From contig NZ_QJJM01000015.1 in the NCBI RefSeq assembly GCF_003201955.1, positions 1-64,000 of the forward strand: a stretch of DNA of 64,000 nucleotides, given 5' to 3'. The first letter of the stretch is position 1. Each line of letters begins with the position of its first letter. Source of the stretch: Blastomonas natatoria (lineage in GTDB: Bacteria; Pseudomonadota; Alphaproteobacteria; Sphingomonadales; Sphingomonadaceae). The translations under genes and the position numbers were made by a program. Below are positions 51,748 through 60,718 of the stretch, piece by piece. The notes beneath the pieces are model-generated. The model was not told the origin of the DNA. It saw only the letters and a program-made list of their open reading frames with translations, and ran no database searches.

Positions 51748-52875
51748 ATGACCGATAACTCCAACCAACCGGAGCAGGAGGGCACAACCCCAACGAAACC
51801 GCAATCGCGGCGTGGCTTGCGCATCGTGCTAATCATCGTTGGTCTTGCCGTGCTGCTTGGCGGGATCTGGTGGTACTACCGGCACGTAACCTACGGACAG
51901 TACATGCAGACGACCGATAACGCCTATGTCGCTGCCGACAGCGTCGTTATCTCTTCCAAGGTAGCGGGATACGTCGAAGAGGTCTTCGTGGGGGAGAACG
52001 AGCAGGTTGCTCGCGGCGGAGCCCTCGTACAACTGGATCTGCGGGATTATCAGGCGCAAGCGCAACAGGCGCGCGCACAGATCGCTGCGACCCTGGCCGG
52101 TGCCGACACAATCCGTTCTCAGGTAGCCGAACAGGATGCAGCCATTCGCCAGGCGCGGGGCCAACTCGCCGCCGCGCGCGCAGCACTGGACCTCGCGAAC
52201 GACCAGGTGGCGCGATATCGGCCCCTTGCCGCGACAGGAGCCGAACCGCGGGAAAAGCTAGACCAGTATGAGGCGCAGGCGCGGCAAGCGCGGGCCGAAC
52301 TCGTCGCCGCGCAGGCGGCGGTGGCTGCCGCGACCGCGCGCCGAGGGACCCTGTTCGAGCAGATCAACCAGACCCAGGCGCAGGCGGACGCTGCTCGCGC
52401 TCAGCTGGAAACAGCCGACCTTACGGTTGAATCGACCTTGCTGCGCGCCAGCAAGGCCGGCCGCGTCGGCGATCTCTCGGTGAGGGTGGGCCAGTTCGTG
52501 CAACCGGGTCAACGTTTGATGACGGTGGTTCCGGTGAGGGCGATCTACGTGACGGCAAACTTCAAGGAAACGCAGGTCGGCCTGATCCGGGCCGGCCAAA
52601 GCGTCAGGCTCGAAGTTGACGCCCTACCCGACCTTGAGATCGCGGGACGAGTGGTCAGCATATCGCCGGGAACGGGCGCGGAATTTTCCATCCTCCCCCC
52701 CGAAAATGCCACCGGCAACTTTACCAAGATCGTTCAACGGATACCCGTCCGCATCGGTATCGATGCTCCCCCTGAAGTGCGGCGTCTGCTCGTTCCCGGC
52801 ATGTCGGTAGTGGCTACGGTCGACACCCGGAATGCTGCCGGCGAATTGGAAGAGATCTCGAGTCGGACTCAATGA
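51748..52875 (+). CDS. emrA: EmrA/HlyD-family membrane-fusion protein
   Basis: A 375-residue periplasmic adaptor. It has one N-terminal membrane anchor (RIVLIIVGLAVLLGGIWWYY, about 25-44), a biotinyl-lipoyl half motif (TDNAYVAADSVVISSKVAGY and the matching GRVGDLSVRVGQFVQPGQ), a long Gln/Ala-rich coiled-coil hairpin (about 105-225) and a beta-barrel domain (YVTANFKETQVGLIRAGQ). It joins EmrB to the outer-membrane factor. Its stop overlaps emrB (ATGA). Confidence 0.9.
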   Translation: MTDNSNQPEQEGTTPTKPQSRRGLRIVLIIVGLAVLLGGIWWYYRHVTYGQYMQTTDNAYVAADSVVISSKVAGYVEEVFVGENEQVARGGALVQLDLRDYQAQAQQARAQIAATLAGADTIRSQVAEQDAAIRQARGQLAAARAALDLANDQVARYRPLAATGAEPREKLDQYEAQARQARAELVAAQAAVAAATARRGTLFEQINQTQAQADAARAQLETADLTVESTLLRASKAGRVGDLSVRVGQFVQPGQRLMTVVPVRAIYVTANFKETQVGLIRAGQSVRLEVDALPDLEIAGRVVSISPGTGAEFSILPPENATGNFTKIVQRIPVRIGIDAPPEVRRLLVPGMSVVATVDTRNAAGELEEISSRTQ

Positions 52876-54443
52876 CCGAGATACTGGCAGCGCAGGACAC
52901 TTCGATCGGGCCGGCCGGGGGCCGAAAGAACGCAGACGTGACTGCCTGGGTCGCTGTGGCCGCGGGCGCGCTTGGCGCCATGCTCGCGACGCTGGACATA
53001 TCAATCGTCAATTCCGCACTCCCCGTCATTCAGGGCGAGATCGGTGCCACAGGCGCCGAAGGCACCTGGATTGCTACGTCATTTCTCGTTGCTGAAATCG
53101 TCGTCATTCCGCTGAGCGCTTGGCTCGAACGGCTGTTCGGTCTGCGAACCCTCCTCATCATCGCGGTTAGCGCGTTCACCGCATTTTCGGTGCTATGCGG
53201 GATTGCAACCGACCTTACGACCATGATCATCGGCCGAACGGGTCAGGGATTCACGGGCGGAGTCCTCATTCCGACCGCAATGACTATTGTGGCTAAACGA
53301 TTACCGCCGCACCAACAGCCAATCGGAATGGCCCTGTTCGGCATGACTGTGGTTCTTGGCCCCGTGATGGGGCCATTGATCGGCGGCTGGCTGACCGAGA
53401 ACCTGAGCTGGCACTATGCCTTTTTCGTCAATGTGCCAGTCTGCGCAATCCTGCTGCTCTTGCTGTTTATCGGGCTGCCTCACGAGAAGCCCAAGTGGGA
53501 ATATCTCACGGACGCCGATTGGGCTGGCATTCTCGGGCTGATCCTCGGACTGGGCGGTCTGACTGTTGTACTCGAGGAAGGGCACCGTGAGGAATGGTTC
53601 GAGTCCTCACTCATTCGCTGGCTAACGGTGGTGACCATTATCGGCTTTGCCTGTTTGATTTACGGACAGGTGAAGGCACGCAAGCCAGTCTTGAAGTTGC
53701 AGCTCCTGTTGAATCGACAGTTCGCCAGCGTCGCGATCATGGCGCTCGCCCTGGGCATGGTGATGTATGGTTCGACCTATGTCATTCCGCAGTTTCTGGC
53801 GATCATCTCTGACTATAATGCTTTTCAGACGGGACTGGTCATCTTCTGGATGGGTGTCCCGGCCTTTCTCCTGATGCCGGTTCTGCCCCTGATGATCCGC
53901 AAGGTGGACATCCGCATTGCCGTCGGCACCGGAATGCTGCTGATGGCGATCAGCTGCTTTGTCAGCACGAGTCTGACCGCCGAATCCGGCGGCGCTGTCT
54001 TCACTGAAAGTCAGCTTATCCGCGGGGCCGGAATGATACTTGCGATGATGTTCCTGAATCAGGCAACGGTTGCGTCGGTGGCCAAGGAAGACGCGGGCGA
54101 TGCCTCGGGCATTTTCAACGCGGCCCGCAATCTTGGCGGATCATTCGCCCTCTCGGCCCTCGCTTCGTTCCAGGACCAGCGAATTTGGCACCATACGAGG
54201 CGCATGGAAGAAACGCTGAATGCGAACAGCGTTTCGCTGCAGACCTATCTCGACGGACTGGCGCGAAGCTTGGGCGATATGGAACGAGCGATGGCGGCAC
54301 TCGGCGGCACTCTCCAGCGCGAAGCGTTCATCATGACCTACAATGATGTCTTTCTGGTGATGGGACTTCTCACACTCGCGACAGTCCCGCTTGTTCTGTT
54401 CCTCAAGCCGCTTCCGGAAAATGTCTCCCTTTCGATGCACTGA
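52872..54443 (+). CDS. emrB: EmrB/QacA-family (DHA2) multidrug exporter
   Basis: A 523-residue major-facilitator transporter with 14 predicted membrane segments. Marks of DHA2: ATLDISIVNSALPVIQGEIG (motif D1), GRTGQGFTGGVLIPTAMTIV, LFGMTVVLGPVMGPLIGGWL (motif C) and NLSWHYAFFVNVPVCAILLL. It exports hydrophobic drugs or aromatic acids with EmrA and the NodT factor, using the proton gradient. It is coupled to emrA and followed after 10 bases by the outer-membrane gene. Probably repressed by the divergent MarR. Confidence 0.92.
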   Translation: MTEILAAQDTSIGPAGGRKNADVTAWVAVAAGALGAMLATLDISIVNSALPVIQGEIGATGAEGTWIATSFLVAEIVVIPLSAWLERLFGLRTLLIIAVSAFTAFSVLCGIATDLTTMIIGRTGQGFTGGVLIPTAMTIVAKRLPPHQQPIGMALFGMTVVLGPVMGPLIGGWLTENLSWHYAFFVNVPVCAILLLLLFIGLPHEKPKWEYLTDADWAGILGLILGLGGLTVVLEEGHREEWFESSLIRWLTVVTIIGFACLIYGQVKARKPVLKLQLLLNRQFASVAIMALALGMVMYGSTYVIPQFLAIISDYNAFQTGLVIFWMGVPAFLLMPVLPLMIRKVDIRIAVGTGMLLMAISCFVSTSLTAESGGAVFTESQLIRGAGMILAMMFLNQATVASVAKEDAGDASGIFNAARNLGGSFALSALASFQDQRIWHHTRRMEETLNANSVSLQTYLDGLARSLGDMERAMAALGGTLQREAFIMTYNDVFLVMGLLTLATVPLVLFLKPLPENVSLSMH

Positions 54444-54453
54444 GCCCGAGATT

Positions 54454-55914
54454 ATGCGCCACTTGCTACCTCCGATTATCACTATCGCCTTGCTAGCTGG
54501 ATGCACGGCTGGGCCCGATTATGCAGGCCCCCAGGAAGTTGTGTCAGCAGACACGGGCACTCGCTTTGTGCGCGCTGGCAGTGATGTGAGCGCATCTGAT
54601 CCGGTTGTCGCTCAATGGTGGCTGCTGCTCGGCGATCCCGAGTTGACGCGGCTGGTGGAGGCTGCGCTGTCCGGCAACCCTTCGCTCGCCGCAGCGCAGG
54701 CGCGCATTGCCCAGGCACGGGCATCCATCAGGCAAGACCGTGCGGGTCGAATGCCATCGCTTGGGGCACAGGCCACCACCGTGCAGGGCCGGCTTCGGGG
54801 TCTCGACATTCAAGGCGGGGCGCCCCCCCCGTCAGAGCAAACCAATTCCGACGCAGAAACCGATGACTCGCTCAGCTTTTTCAATGTGGGCCTTAACGCC
54901 AACTGGGAGCTGGAGTTCGCCGGTGGCTCGCGCAGGCGCATTGAAGCCAGCAATGCCCAAGCTGCTGCAACGGTGGCCAATGCAGAGGACGCAAAGGTCC
55001 AGTTGACTGCCCAAGTGGCCAGCACCTACGTCAATTTGCGGGAGGCCCAATTCCGCGCAGAGCAATTTGAGGCGCAGATTTCGTTGCAGGAAGAGATCCT
55101 GGCGCTGACATACCAACGCTATCAGCGCGGTGCATTGCCGCTTTTCCCGGTAGGCACCGCGAATGCCGAACTGGAGATGCTCAAGTCACAACTTGCCGAA
55201 GCTGAAGCGGATATCGCAGTCCTGTCTGATGCACTCGCTATACTGACCGGACAGGTGCCGGGATCAGTTGATGCAGCGCTCACGACTGCGCATTCCATTC
55301 CCATGCCGCCAGAGCAGGTCGCGATCGGCGATCCGGCAAGCCTGGTGGCGCGTCGGCCTGACATAAGGGCGGCCGAACGGTCTCTTGCCGCGTCGACGGC
55401 GCGGATCGGGGTGGCCGAGGCGGCGCGGTTCCCGAAATTGTCCTTCACGGGGATCCTGGGCCTCGGCGGATCCTCGTTGGACGACGTTGTCGATGTCGGC
55501 GATTTCTCCGCACTCGCGATCCCACGCCTCCAGTGGAATTTTCTGGATTTCGGCAGGGTAGACGCTGCGATCGACCAAGCCGGGGCGGCGCGCAACGAAG
55601 CAGTCGCCAATTACCAGCAGACGGTGCTTCTGGCACTGCAAGACGCCGAACGTGCCTTGGCTCGCTTCGGCCAGCAGCGTGTGGCGCTCGCTGCCAGTAT
55701 GCAAATCAAGAAGCAGGCTGACGGCGCGGCGGACCTGAACCGCCAACGTTTTGCCGCAGGAGCGATCTCGAAGGCTGACCTCAACCGGGCCCTGCGAGAA
55801 CAGCAGCAGGCCTCAGCAGACCTCGTCCGGGCAAAGGGTGCCCTTACGCTGGCGTGGATCGCGCTGCAGAAGTCGCTGGGCCTTGGGTGGCAAGAGCCTG
55901 TTCGAGATCAATAG
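54454..55914 (+). CDS. NodT-family outer-membrane efflux lipoprotein
   Basis: A 486-residue TolC-like outer-membrane factor. The start at 54454 gives a lipoprotein signal with LLAGC (Cys at about 17) and the family sequence GPDYAGP. Two outer-membrane-efflux repeats follow (LVEAALSGNPSLAAAQARIA and RRPDIRAAERSLAASTARIG). It completes the tripartite pump with EmrA and EmrB. Its last 71 bases overlap the 3' end of the convergent thioesterase gene. Confidence 0.9.
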   Translation: MRHLLPPIITIALLAGCTAGPDYAGPQEVVSADTGTRFVRAGSDVSASDPVVAQWWLLLGDPELTRLVEAALSGNPSLAAAQARIAQARASIRQDRAGRMPSLGAQATTVQGRLRGLDIQGGAPPPSEQTNSDAETDDSLSFFNVGLNANWELEFAGGSRRRIEASNAQAAATVANAEDAKVQLTAQVASTYVNLREAQFRAEQFEAQISLQEEILALTYQRYQRGALPLFPVGTANAELEMLKSQLAEAEADIAVLSDALAILTGQVPGSVDAALTTAHSIPMPPEQVAIGDPASLVARRPDIRAAERSLAASTARIGVAEAARFPKLSFTGILGLGGSSLDDVVDVGDFSALAIPRLQWNFLDFGRVDAAIDQAGAARNEAVANYQQTVLLALQDAERALARFGQQRVALAASMQIKKQADGAADLNRQRFAAGAISKADLNRALREQQQASADLVRAKGALTLAWIALQKSLGLGWQEPVRDQ

Positions 55915-56338
55915 TCCCGCCGCGCTGATCAAGTGATCCGGTTGACGAGAAGTAGGCGCCCCTGCCGCTGGCGACCAACTTGTCGTCGGGCTCGAGAACC
56001 CGGGTTTCCGCCACCGAAATCTGTCGCCCGATCTTCACGATCTGTCCGTGAGCAGTGAGAGGTCCTGAGGTTGCAGGACGGTGGTAATCGACATGCAGAT
56101 CGGCCGTCGCTCTCGCCGCGACGCCCCCGGCAAGCAGAGTATAAAGCCCGGTGAGGTCGACCAGTGAAGCCAGGATCCCTCCATGCGCCGACCCAATCAT
56201 AGGGTTCGACACGATCTCTTCGCGCCATGGCATGGTGATCGCGATTCCCTGGTCGGAGCATGTTGCAATCTCCAGCCCAAGCCATCGATGAAACGGCGCG
56301 ATATTCAGCATTTCCTGCAAGCGCTCTCGATCGATCAT
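55844..56338 (-). CDS. PaaI-family (hotdog) thioesterase
   Basis: A 164-residue hotdog-fold protein from ATG 56338; the ATGA overlap with the upstream hydrolase supports this start. Family features are IAPFHRWLGLEI, the active-site segment NPMIGSAHGGILASLVDLTG (HGG with nearby Asp) and HVDYHRPA. It would hydrolyse acyl- or aryl-CoA thioesters such as those of phenylacetate-type catabolism. It is coupled to an alpha/beta hydrolase. The long 3' overlap with the efflux lipoprotein is unusual; the last ~25 residues are less typical of the fold. Confidence 0.82.
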   Translation of the reverse strand: MIDRERLQEMLNIAPFHRWLGLEIATCSDQGIAITMPWREEIVSNPMIGSAHGGILASLVDLTGLYTLLAGGVAARATADLHVDYHRPATSGPLTAHGQIVKIGRQISVAETRVLEPDDKLVASGRGAYFSSTGSLDQRGGTIDLEQALATQGPATSAARSTPA

Positions 56339-57240
56339 AGCTCCCTCGTCCCCTGTGGTTGAGCCGTATCGCAAGAGTGATGGGTTCGTAGGAAATCGAC
56401 GATAGCGGCGGAGAAGGCATCGTTCGCATCGCCCACGACCATGTGCGTGGCATCGGCAATATCGGTGTATTCTGCATGGGGGGCGAGTTGTCGCAGATGC
56501 AAAACGGCCTCTTCGGAAACAAGATCGCTAGAGCCGCCTCGGATGAGGTGAAGCGGAAGCGTGAGATTCGCCGCAGCTTGGCTCAGCATTGCCGATTGAC
56601 GTTCTTGGCTGTCTGGGTCGCCTTGTCTGGCTGACATTATATTACGGATAAACACCGGGTCCCAGTGCCAATAGAAGCGCCCATCCGACTTCTGCCGCAG
56701 ATAGTTTTTCAGACCATCGCTCGCGCCCCGCTTGGGACGATGCGGCATGTAGCGAGCGATCACGTCGGCCGCCTCCTCTGGTGAGGCGAAGCCGCTATCG
56801 ACATGCTCTTCCATGAAACCAACCACGCGCATCACACCGCTGGGCTCCATGCGCGGGGCAATGTCGACCAATGTGAGTGAAGCAAAGCTACCTGGAGCAA
56901 GCTCCCCTGCGGCAATCAGTCCAGCGAGCCCGCCCAGTGAAGCGCCAACCAGCGCTGGCTTCTGGTCCAGGCGCGACGCTGCAGCGACCAGATCCGCCGC
57001 GAAGTCGCGCATTTCATAAGCTCCGAATGGCGACCAATCGCTGTCTCCGTGACCGCCCATGTCGAAGGCGATTGCGCGAAAGCCGGCTTGAGCCAGCTCG
57101 CTGACCACCCTTCTCCACGCGCGCCGTGTCTGCCCGCCGCCGTGCGCAAGAAGGACGGGTATGGCGTAGGCATCCCCCTCAGCCTCGGCTGTAAGAGAAA
57201 TCGCGCCTGCGCCCTCAATCGTAAAGGTTTCTCTCGCCAT
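56335..57240 (-). CDS. Alpha/beta hydrolase
   Basis: A 301-residue serine hydrolase. It has an oxyanion-hole HGGGQTRRAW (about 33-42), FDMGGHGDSD, the nucleophile elbow GASLGGLAG (Ser at about 107), and a C-terminal catalytic His in ADATHMVVGD. The start at 57240 (MARETFTIEG) has CGGAG upstream; the frame is open 13 codons further. The substrate cannot be told. Its stop overlaps the thioesterase start (ATGA), so the two act in one transcript, possibly on an aromatic or acyl ester. Confidence 0.85.
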   Translation of the reverse strand: MARETFTIEGAGAISLTAEAEGDAYAIPVLLAHGGGQTRRAWRRVVSELAQAGFRAIAFDMGGHGDSDWSPFGAYEMRDFAADLVAAASRLDQKPALVGASLGGLAGLIAAGELAPGSFASLTLVDIAPRMEPSGVMRVVGFMEEHVDSGFASPEEAADVIARYMPHRPKRGASDGLKNYLRQKSDGRFYWHWDPVFIRNIMSARQGDPDSQERQSAMLSQAAANLTLPLHLIRGGSSDLVSEEAVLHLRQLAPHAEYTDIADATHMVVGDANDAFSAAIVDFLRTHHSCDTAQPQGTREL

Positions 57241-57714
57241 CTCCGGATGGTAGGAAAGGCGCGCTAAATAGTAAACCAATTTAGTTTGTGGCTCTCGGCT
57301 CCGTGTTGGCTGTCCTGCAGGGGCGTTTCAACGACGGCAAAAGTCTATGCCAAGAGGGGTTTCTCCAGACCATTCTCTAATGCACCGGCTTGCGATTCGG
57401 TCAGCAGTCGCTGTCCGCTTAATCCGCTCAAAGATATAAAAGCTGCCTTTCCGCTTCCGGCCCAAAAGCCGCTGAGTTGCTTGAGCGGAACGAACGGCTC
57501 GTTTCGGGCAGCAGAAACTTCCACGCTATGACCGAGATGGGGTCGCTTCCTGAATGGCAGATTTTTTCAGCGAAGGCAGCTTCCTGCCGTTCGGCTTATG
57601 GTGACGGAACCTGCCAGCCAGCTTCTGCGCGTTTCTCGTCGGCAGCCGATATTCAGGAATCGACCCCAAAACGGCCACTTTTGAATGTGGGGTGTCTGCA
57701 TCAAGTATTCCCCC
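57241..57714. other. Intergenic region with an inverted repeat and no gene
   Basis: No gene is visible in these 474 bases. The middle part has the look of the dispersed intergenic sequences seen in sphingomonad genomes (short runs such as CGACCCCAAAACGGCCAC). An inverted repeat spans 57539-57667. This gap divides the efflux/hydrolase block from the second B12 cluster. Confidence 0.5.
57539..57667. repeat. Inverted repeat in the gap before the second B12 cluster
   Basis: GGGGTCGCTTCCTGAAT (57539-57555) and ATTCAGGAATCGACCCC (57651-57667) are inverted copies matching at 16 of 17 positions, 95 bases apart. They may bound a small non-autonomous repeat element or form a long-range RNA stem at the end of the convergent transcripts. 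Confidence 0.55.
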
Positions 57715-58260
57715 CTAGGACGCCATGGAAACCCTAGCTCCAACAGATGGAACTAGACTGAGCCAGTCGCGCGGGGCAAGGCCACGCTCTTGACCCAAAA
57801 GCGATGCAATCGGTCCACCATGCGTGACGACGATCCCGCGTCCTTCAGGCAGGCTAGCCATAGCGGTAGCTATGCGCGCCGCGAGCTCGCAGGTGGTCTC
57901 CCCGCCGCCTGGGCGGAACTTATCAGGGGCCTCGATCATCCCGTCCATCGCATTGCCGCTTGCCCGGAAGATTGCGTTCCAGCTCTGGCCCTCCCAAGTC
58001 CCGAAATCGCGTTCGCGCCATGCCGGGTCGGCATGGATCGGGCAGCCAACATGTCGGGCGACTGCGACAGAAAGGCGGCGGGTGCGCGTTAAATCACTGT
58101 GGAGGATCCATTCTGGGCGCAAGGCAGCCAGTTCCTGCGCGAGCGGCCCGATCGCCGCCGCGCCCGTCCGGCTGAGGCCCACATCTGTGACCCCGTAGCA
58201 GCGACCGCGCCAACGCAGAGCAACTTCGGTATGGCGCACAAGCGTTATCTTATCCGCCAT
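57715..58260 (-). CDS. Histidine phosphatase, probable alpha-ribazole phosphatase (copy 2)
   Basis: A 181-residue phosphoglycerate-mutase-like phosphatase. It has ITLVRHTEVALRWRGRCYG (RHT in place of RHG), SDLTRTRRLS, WRERDFGTWEGQSWNAIF and VVTHGGPIASLLG. The CYGVTDVGLS wording is close to that of alpha-ribazole phosphatases. It is the last gene of the minus-strand B12 cluster and overlaps the end of cobS by 11 bases. It is clearly diverged from the copy at 31022-31591. Confidence 0.85.
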   Translation of the reverse strand: MADKITLVRHTEVALRWRGRCYGVTDVGLSRTGAAAIGPLAQELAALRPEWILHSDLTRTRRLSVAVARHVGCPIHADPAWRERDFGTWEGQSWNAIFRASGNAMDGMIEAPDKFRPGGGETTCELAARIATAMASLPEGRGIVVTHGGPIASLLGQERGLAPRDWLSLVPSVGARVSMAS

Positions 58261-59059
58261 GACCGAGCGCCACCGCCGCCAACAGCAGGATCAACTGGCC
58301 AGTATAGGCCCCAAAGCCAAGGCAGTCGCCCGTGGTCCCGCCGATCCGACGTAGAAGCATGCCGCGAAGCCAGATGAGGAATATCCCGCCAGCAAGGACA
58401 GTAGCCAGAAGCGCACGCCCATCGAGAAAGGCGAAGGCCGCGAGCGCAGGAAAGGCAGTCATTGCGCCCATCACCACCGTGCGCGCAGTCACCGCGTTGC
58501 CGATATCCTTGGCGAGCCCGGTTCCGGCGGGCGCAGGGGCGATTAGCGCCATTGCCGCCACCACTAGCGCCCGTGCAAAGCAGGCCGAAGCGACAATCGC
58601 AGCGGCTGTAAGCAGTGGGTCGTCTGCCACTGGCAGGCTCATCAGCAGCACCGCACGCAGGGCGACAGCAAGGCCAAGGCCTAGCGCGCCATAGCTACCG
58701 ATGCGGCTGTCCTTCATGATCCGGCGCACGTCTTCGGTCGTGTAGCCGCCACCGAAGGCATCGCAGAAATCAGCTACGGCGTCCTCATGGAACGCTCCGG
58801 TCAGCCGGGCCTCGATCATCAGCGCGATGATCACCGCGACCGCCAGCGGCAGGAACTGCGCAAGACCCAGCACTGCTCCCGCTGTCACCATTCCGATCAG
58901 CGTGCCCACCAGCGGAAACCAGCCCACGGCCCTGACGAGGCCCGCCTGCACCTGCGGCCCCTCGAGCCGATCGAGCACGGGCACCGGCACACGGGTGAGG
59001 AATTGCAGCGCCAGCAACGGCGGCGCCCATGGCGGGACAGGCGAAGGCGCCGGGTTCAT
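58250..59059 (-). CDS. cobS: Adenosylcobinamide-GDP ribazoletransferase CobS (copy 2)
   Basis: A 269-residue membrane enzyme (CobV in Pseudomonas naming). It begins LALQFLTRVPVPVLDRLEGP and has the acidic motif GAFHEDAVADFCDAFGGGYT and MKDSRIGSYGALGLG. It belongs to a different subtype from the operon copy (FHEDAVADF here against LHLDGLGDM there), so the two did not arise by recent duplication. Five to seven hydrophobic segments. It overlaps cobT by ATGA. Confidence 0.92.
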   Translation of the reverse strand: MNPAPSPVPPWAPPLLALQFLTRVPVPVLDRLEGPQVQAGLVRAVGWFPLVGTLIGMVTAGAVLGLAQFLPLAVAVIIALMIEARLTGAFHEDAVADFCDAFGGGYTTEDVRRIMKDSRIGSYGALGLGLAVALRAVLLMSLPVADDPLLTAAAIVASACFARALVVAAMALIAPAPAGTGLAKDIGNAVTARTVVMGAMTAFPALAAFAFLDGRALLATVLAGGIFLIWLRGMLLRRIGGTTGDCLGFGAYTGQLILLLAAVALGHGG

Positions 59060-60057
59060 CCCGTCACCTCGCTCAGCAAGGCGACCTTGCCGATCAGAGC
59101 TGCCGCGCTGTCGAGCAACGGCAGGGCGACCAGCGCTCCGCTGCCTTCGCCGAGCCGCATCTGCCAGTCGAGCAGCGGTGCAAGGCCAAGCTGCGCAAGT
59201 GCTGCCGCATGCCCCGGCTCTGCTGATTGGTGCGCGGCGATCATCATGGTTGCGGTGCCCGGGTAGAGCCGTTCTGCCACCAGCGCTGCGGCAGTTGCGA
59301 CATAGCCATCGAGCAGCAAGGTCATGCGCCGGCGGGCACCTTCGGCGAAGCAGCCCGCCATGGCGATGATTTCGAAACCAGCCACCTCGGCAATTGCCGC
59401 ACGGGGATCGGCGCCAAGCATCATGACGGCGCGCGCGGCGGCGGCGGTCACGATCGCCCGCTTGCGCGCCAGAATCTCGTCATCCGCACCCGCGCCGCGC
59501 CCGGTCGCCGTGTCGCTGTCGGCACCGGCGAGCAGCATGGTGAGGCAAGCCGCAGTCGTCGTGTTTCCGATGCCCATCTCGCCCAGCAGCAGCACAGCGA
59601 CACCAGCATCAGCCGCTCGCCGCGCCGCCTTCTCACCCAGATCCCATGCAGCGGCAAATTGCTCTGCGGTCATGGCAGGGCCGTGCGCCAGCGAGCGTGT
59701 TCCGCCTGCGAGTATCTGCTGCGGGGGAAGGGCGGCTCCCGCCGGGGGAAAGGCTGCCCCGGCATCGATCAGCTCAAGATCGCATTCATGCGCTGCCGCA
59801 AGCGCGCTGCTGGTCGCCTTGCCCGCAGCAATCGTCGCCATCATCGCCCCGGTAACAGCCTGCGGCCATGCGGAGACTCCATCGGCCACCACGCCGTGAT
59901 CGGCTGCGAACAGGATCAGGCGGCGCGGGTGCGTGACCGGGTCAAGCCGCTGCTGAATGCGCGCCAGATCGGTCGCCAAGGCTTCCAACCGCCCCATGCT
60001 GCCCTGCGGCTTGGCAAGCGCATCAAGATGCGCGGCAATTGCCTGGTCGCTTAGCAT
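59056..60057 (-). CDS. cobT: Nicotinate-nucleotide:DMB phosphoribosyltransferase CobT (copy 2)
   Basis: A 333-residue enzyme. It shows LAKPQGSMGRLEALATDLAR, LILFAADHGVVADGVSAWPQ, LLLGEMGIGNTTTAACLTML and the catalytic-Glu region MRLGEGSGALVA. The residue choices differ from copy 1 throughout, so they are old paralogues. It follows bluB after 19 bases, pairing DMB synthesis with DMB activation. Confidence 0.93.
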   Translation of the reverse strand: MLSDQAIAAHLDALAKPQGSMGRLEALATDLARIQQRLDPVTHPRRLILFAADHGVVADGVSAWPQAVTGAMMATIAAGKATSSALAAAHECDLELIDAGAAFPPAGAALPPQQILAGGTRSLAHGPAMTAEQFAAAWDLGEKAARRAADAGVAVLLLGEMGIGNTTTAACLTMLLAGADSDTATGRGAGADDEILARKRAIVTAAAARAVMMLGADPRAAIAEVAGFEIIAMAGCFAEGARRRMTLLLDGYVATAAALVAERLYPGTATMMIAAHQSAEPGHAAALAQLGLAPLLDWQMRLGEGSGALVALPLLDSAAALIGKVALLSEVTG

Positions 60058-60076
60058 TGTGTTGCCCTTGCTCCAC

Positions 60077-60718
60077 TCACCGCTCGATCACCATGGCTTC
60101 TACGGCAAGTCGAGCTTGCCACCCCGTCGTGTGGAGCAGCGGCAGTTCGGCTTCGGTCTTCGGGTAACCGAGGCACAATATCCCGATAAAATGCCAATCA
60201 GCTGGAACGTCGAGCAGGACGGACACTGTCGCGGGATCGAGGATCGAGACCCAGCCTAGCCCAATCCCTTCGGCCCGCGCTGCCAGCCACAGCGTGTGGA
60301 CGGCGCAGATGGTCGAATAGACCAACGCCTCGGGCATCGTCTGCCGGCCTAGACCCGCGCCTTCGGCGGGATCACGCACGCAGTAGATCGCGATGACCAC
60401 CGGGCATTCGGCGAGGCCATGGAGTTTGAGCCGCTGATATTCAGCTCTTTCCGCAGCATCATATTTCTCGCCCGCGGCAATTTGCTCGGCTTCGACATGG
60501 GCGACGAGGGCGCGGCGGCGCTCGGCGGATCGGACCATCACGAAGCGCGAGGGCTGGCTGTTGCCGACCGAGGGCGCGCGGGCAGCCTGCGCGATCAGCT
60601 TGCCGAGCACCGTTTCGGGCAAAGGATCGCTGCGAAACGCGCGGACATCACGCCGCCAGGTCAGCAAATTGGCGAGCTGCGCGCGAAAGGCATCGTCGAA
60701 ATCGGGCGCCGCAGTCAT
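60077..60718 (-). CDS. bluB: 5,6-dimethylbenzimidazole synthase BluB (copy 2, intact)
   Basis: A 213-residue nitroreductase-fold flavin destructase. It has [37 protein letters not shown] (FMN-binding), [20 protein letters not shown] and [20 protein letters not shown] with [10 protein letters not shown]. The frame is unbroken, unlike copy 1 at 28933-29579. It overlaps the cobQ end by four bases (ATGA). It is probably the only working DMB synthase in the window. Confidence 0.93.
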   Translation of the reverse strand: MTAAPDFDDAFRAQLANLLTWRRDVRAFRSDPLPETVLGKLIAQAARAPSVGNSQPSRFVMVRSAERRRALVAHVEAEQIAAGEKYDAAERAEYQRLKLHGLAECPVVIAIYCVRDPAEGAGLGRQTMPEALVYSTICAVHTLWLAARAEGIGLGWVSILDPATVSVLLDVPADWHFIGILCLGYPKTEAELPLLHTTGWQARLAVEAMVIER

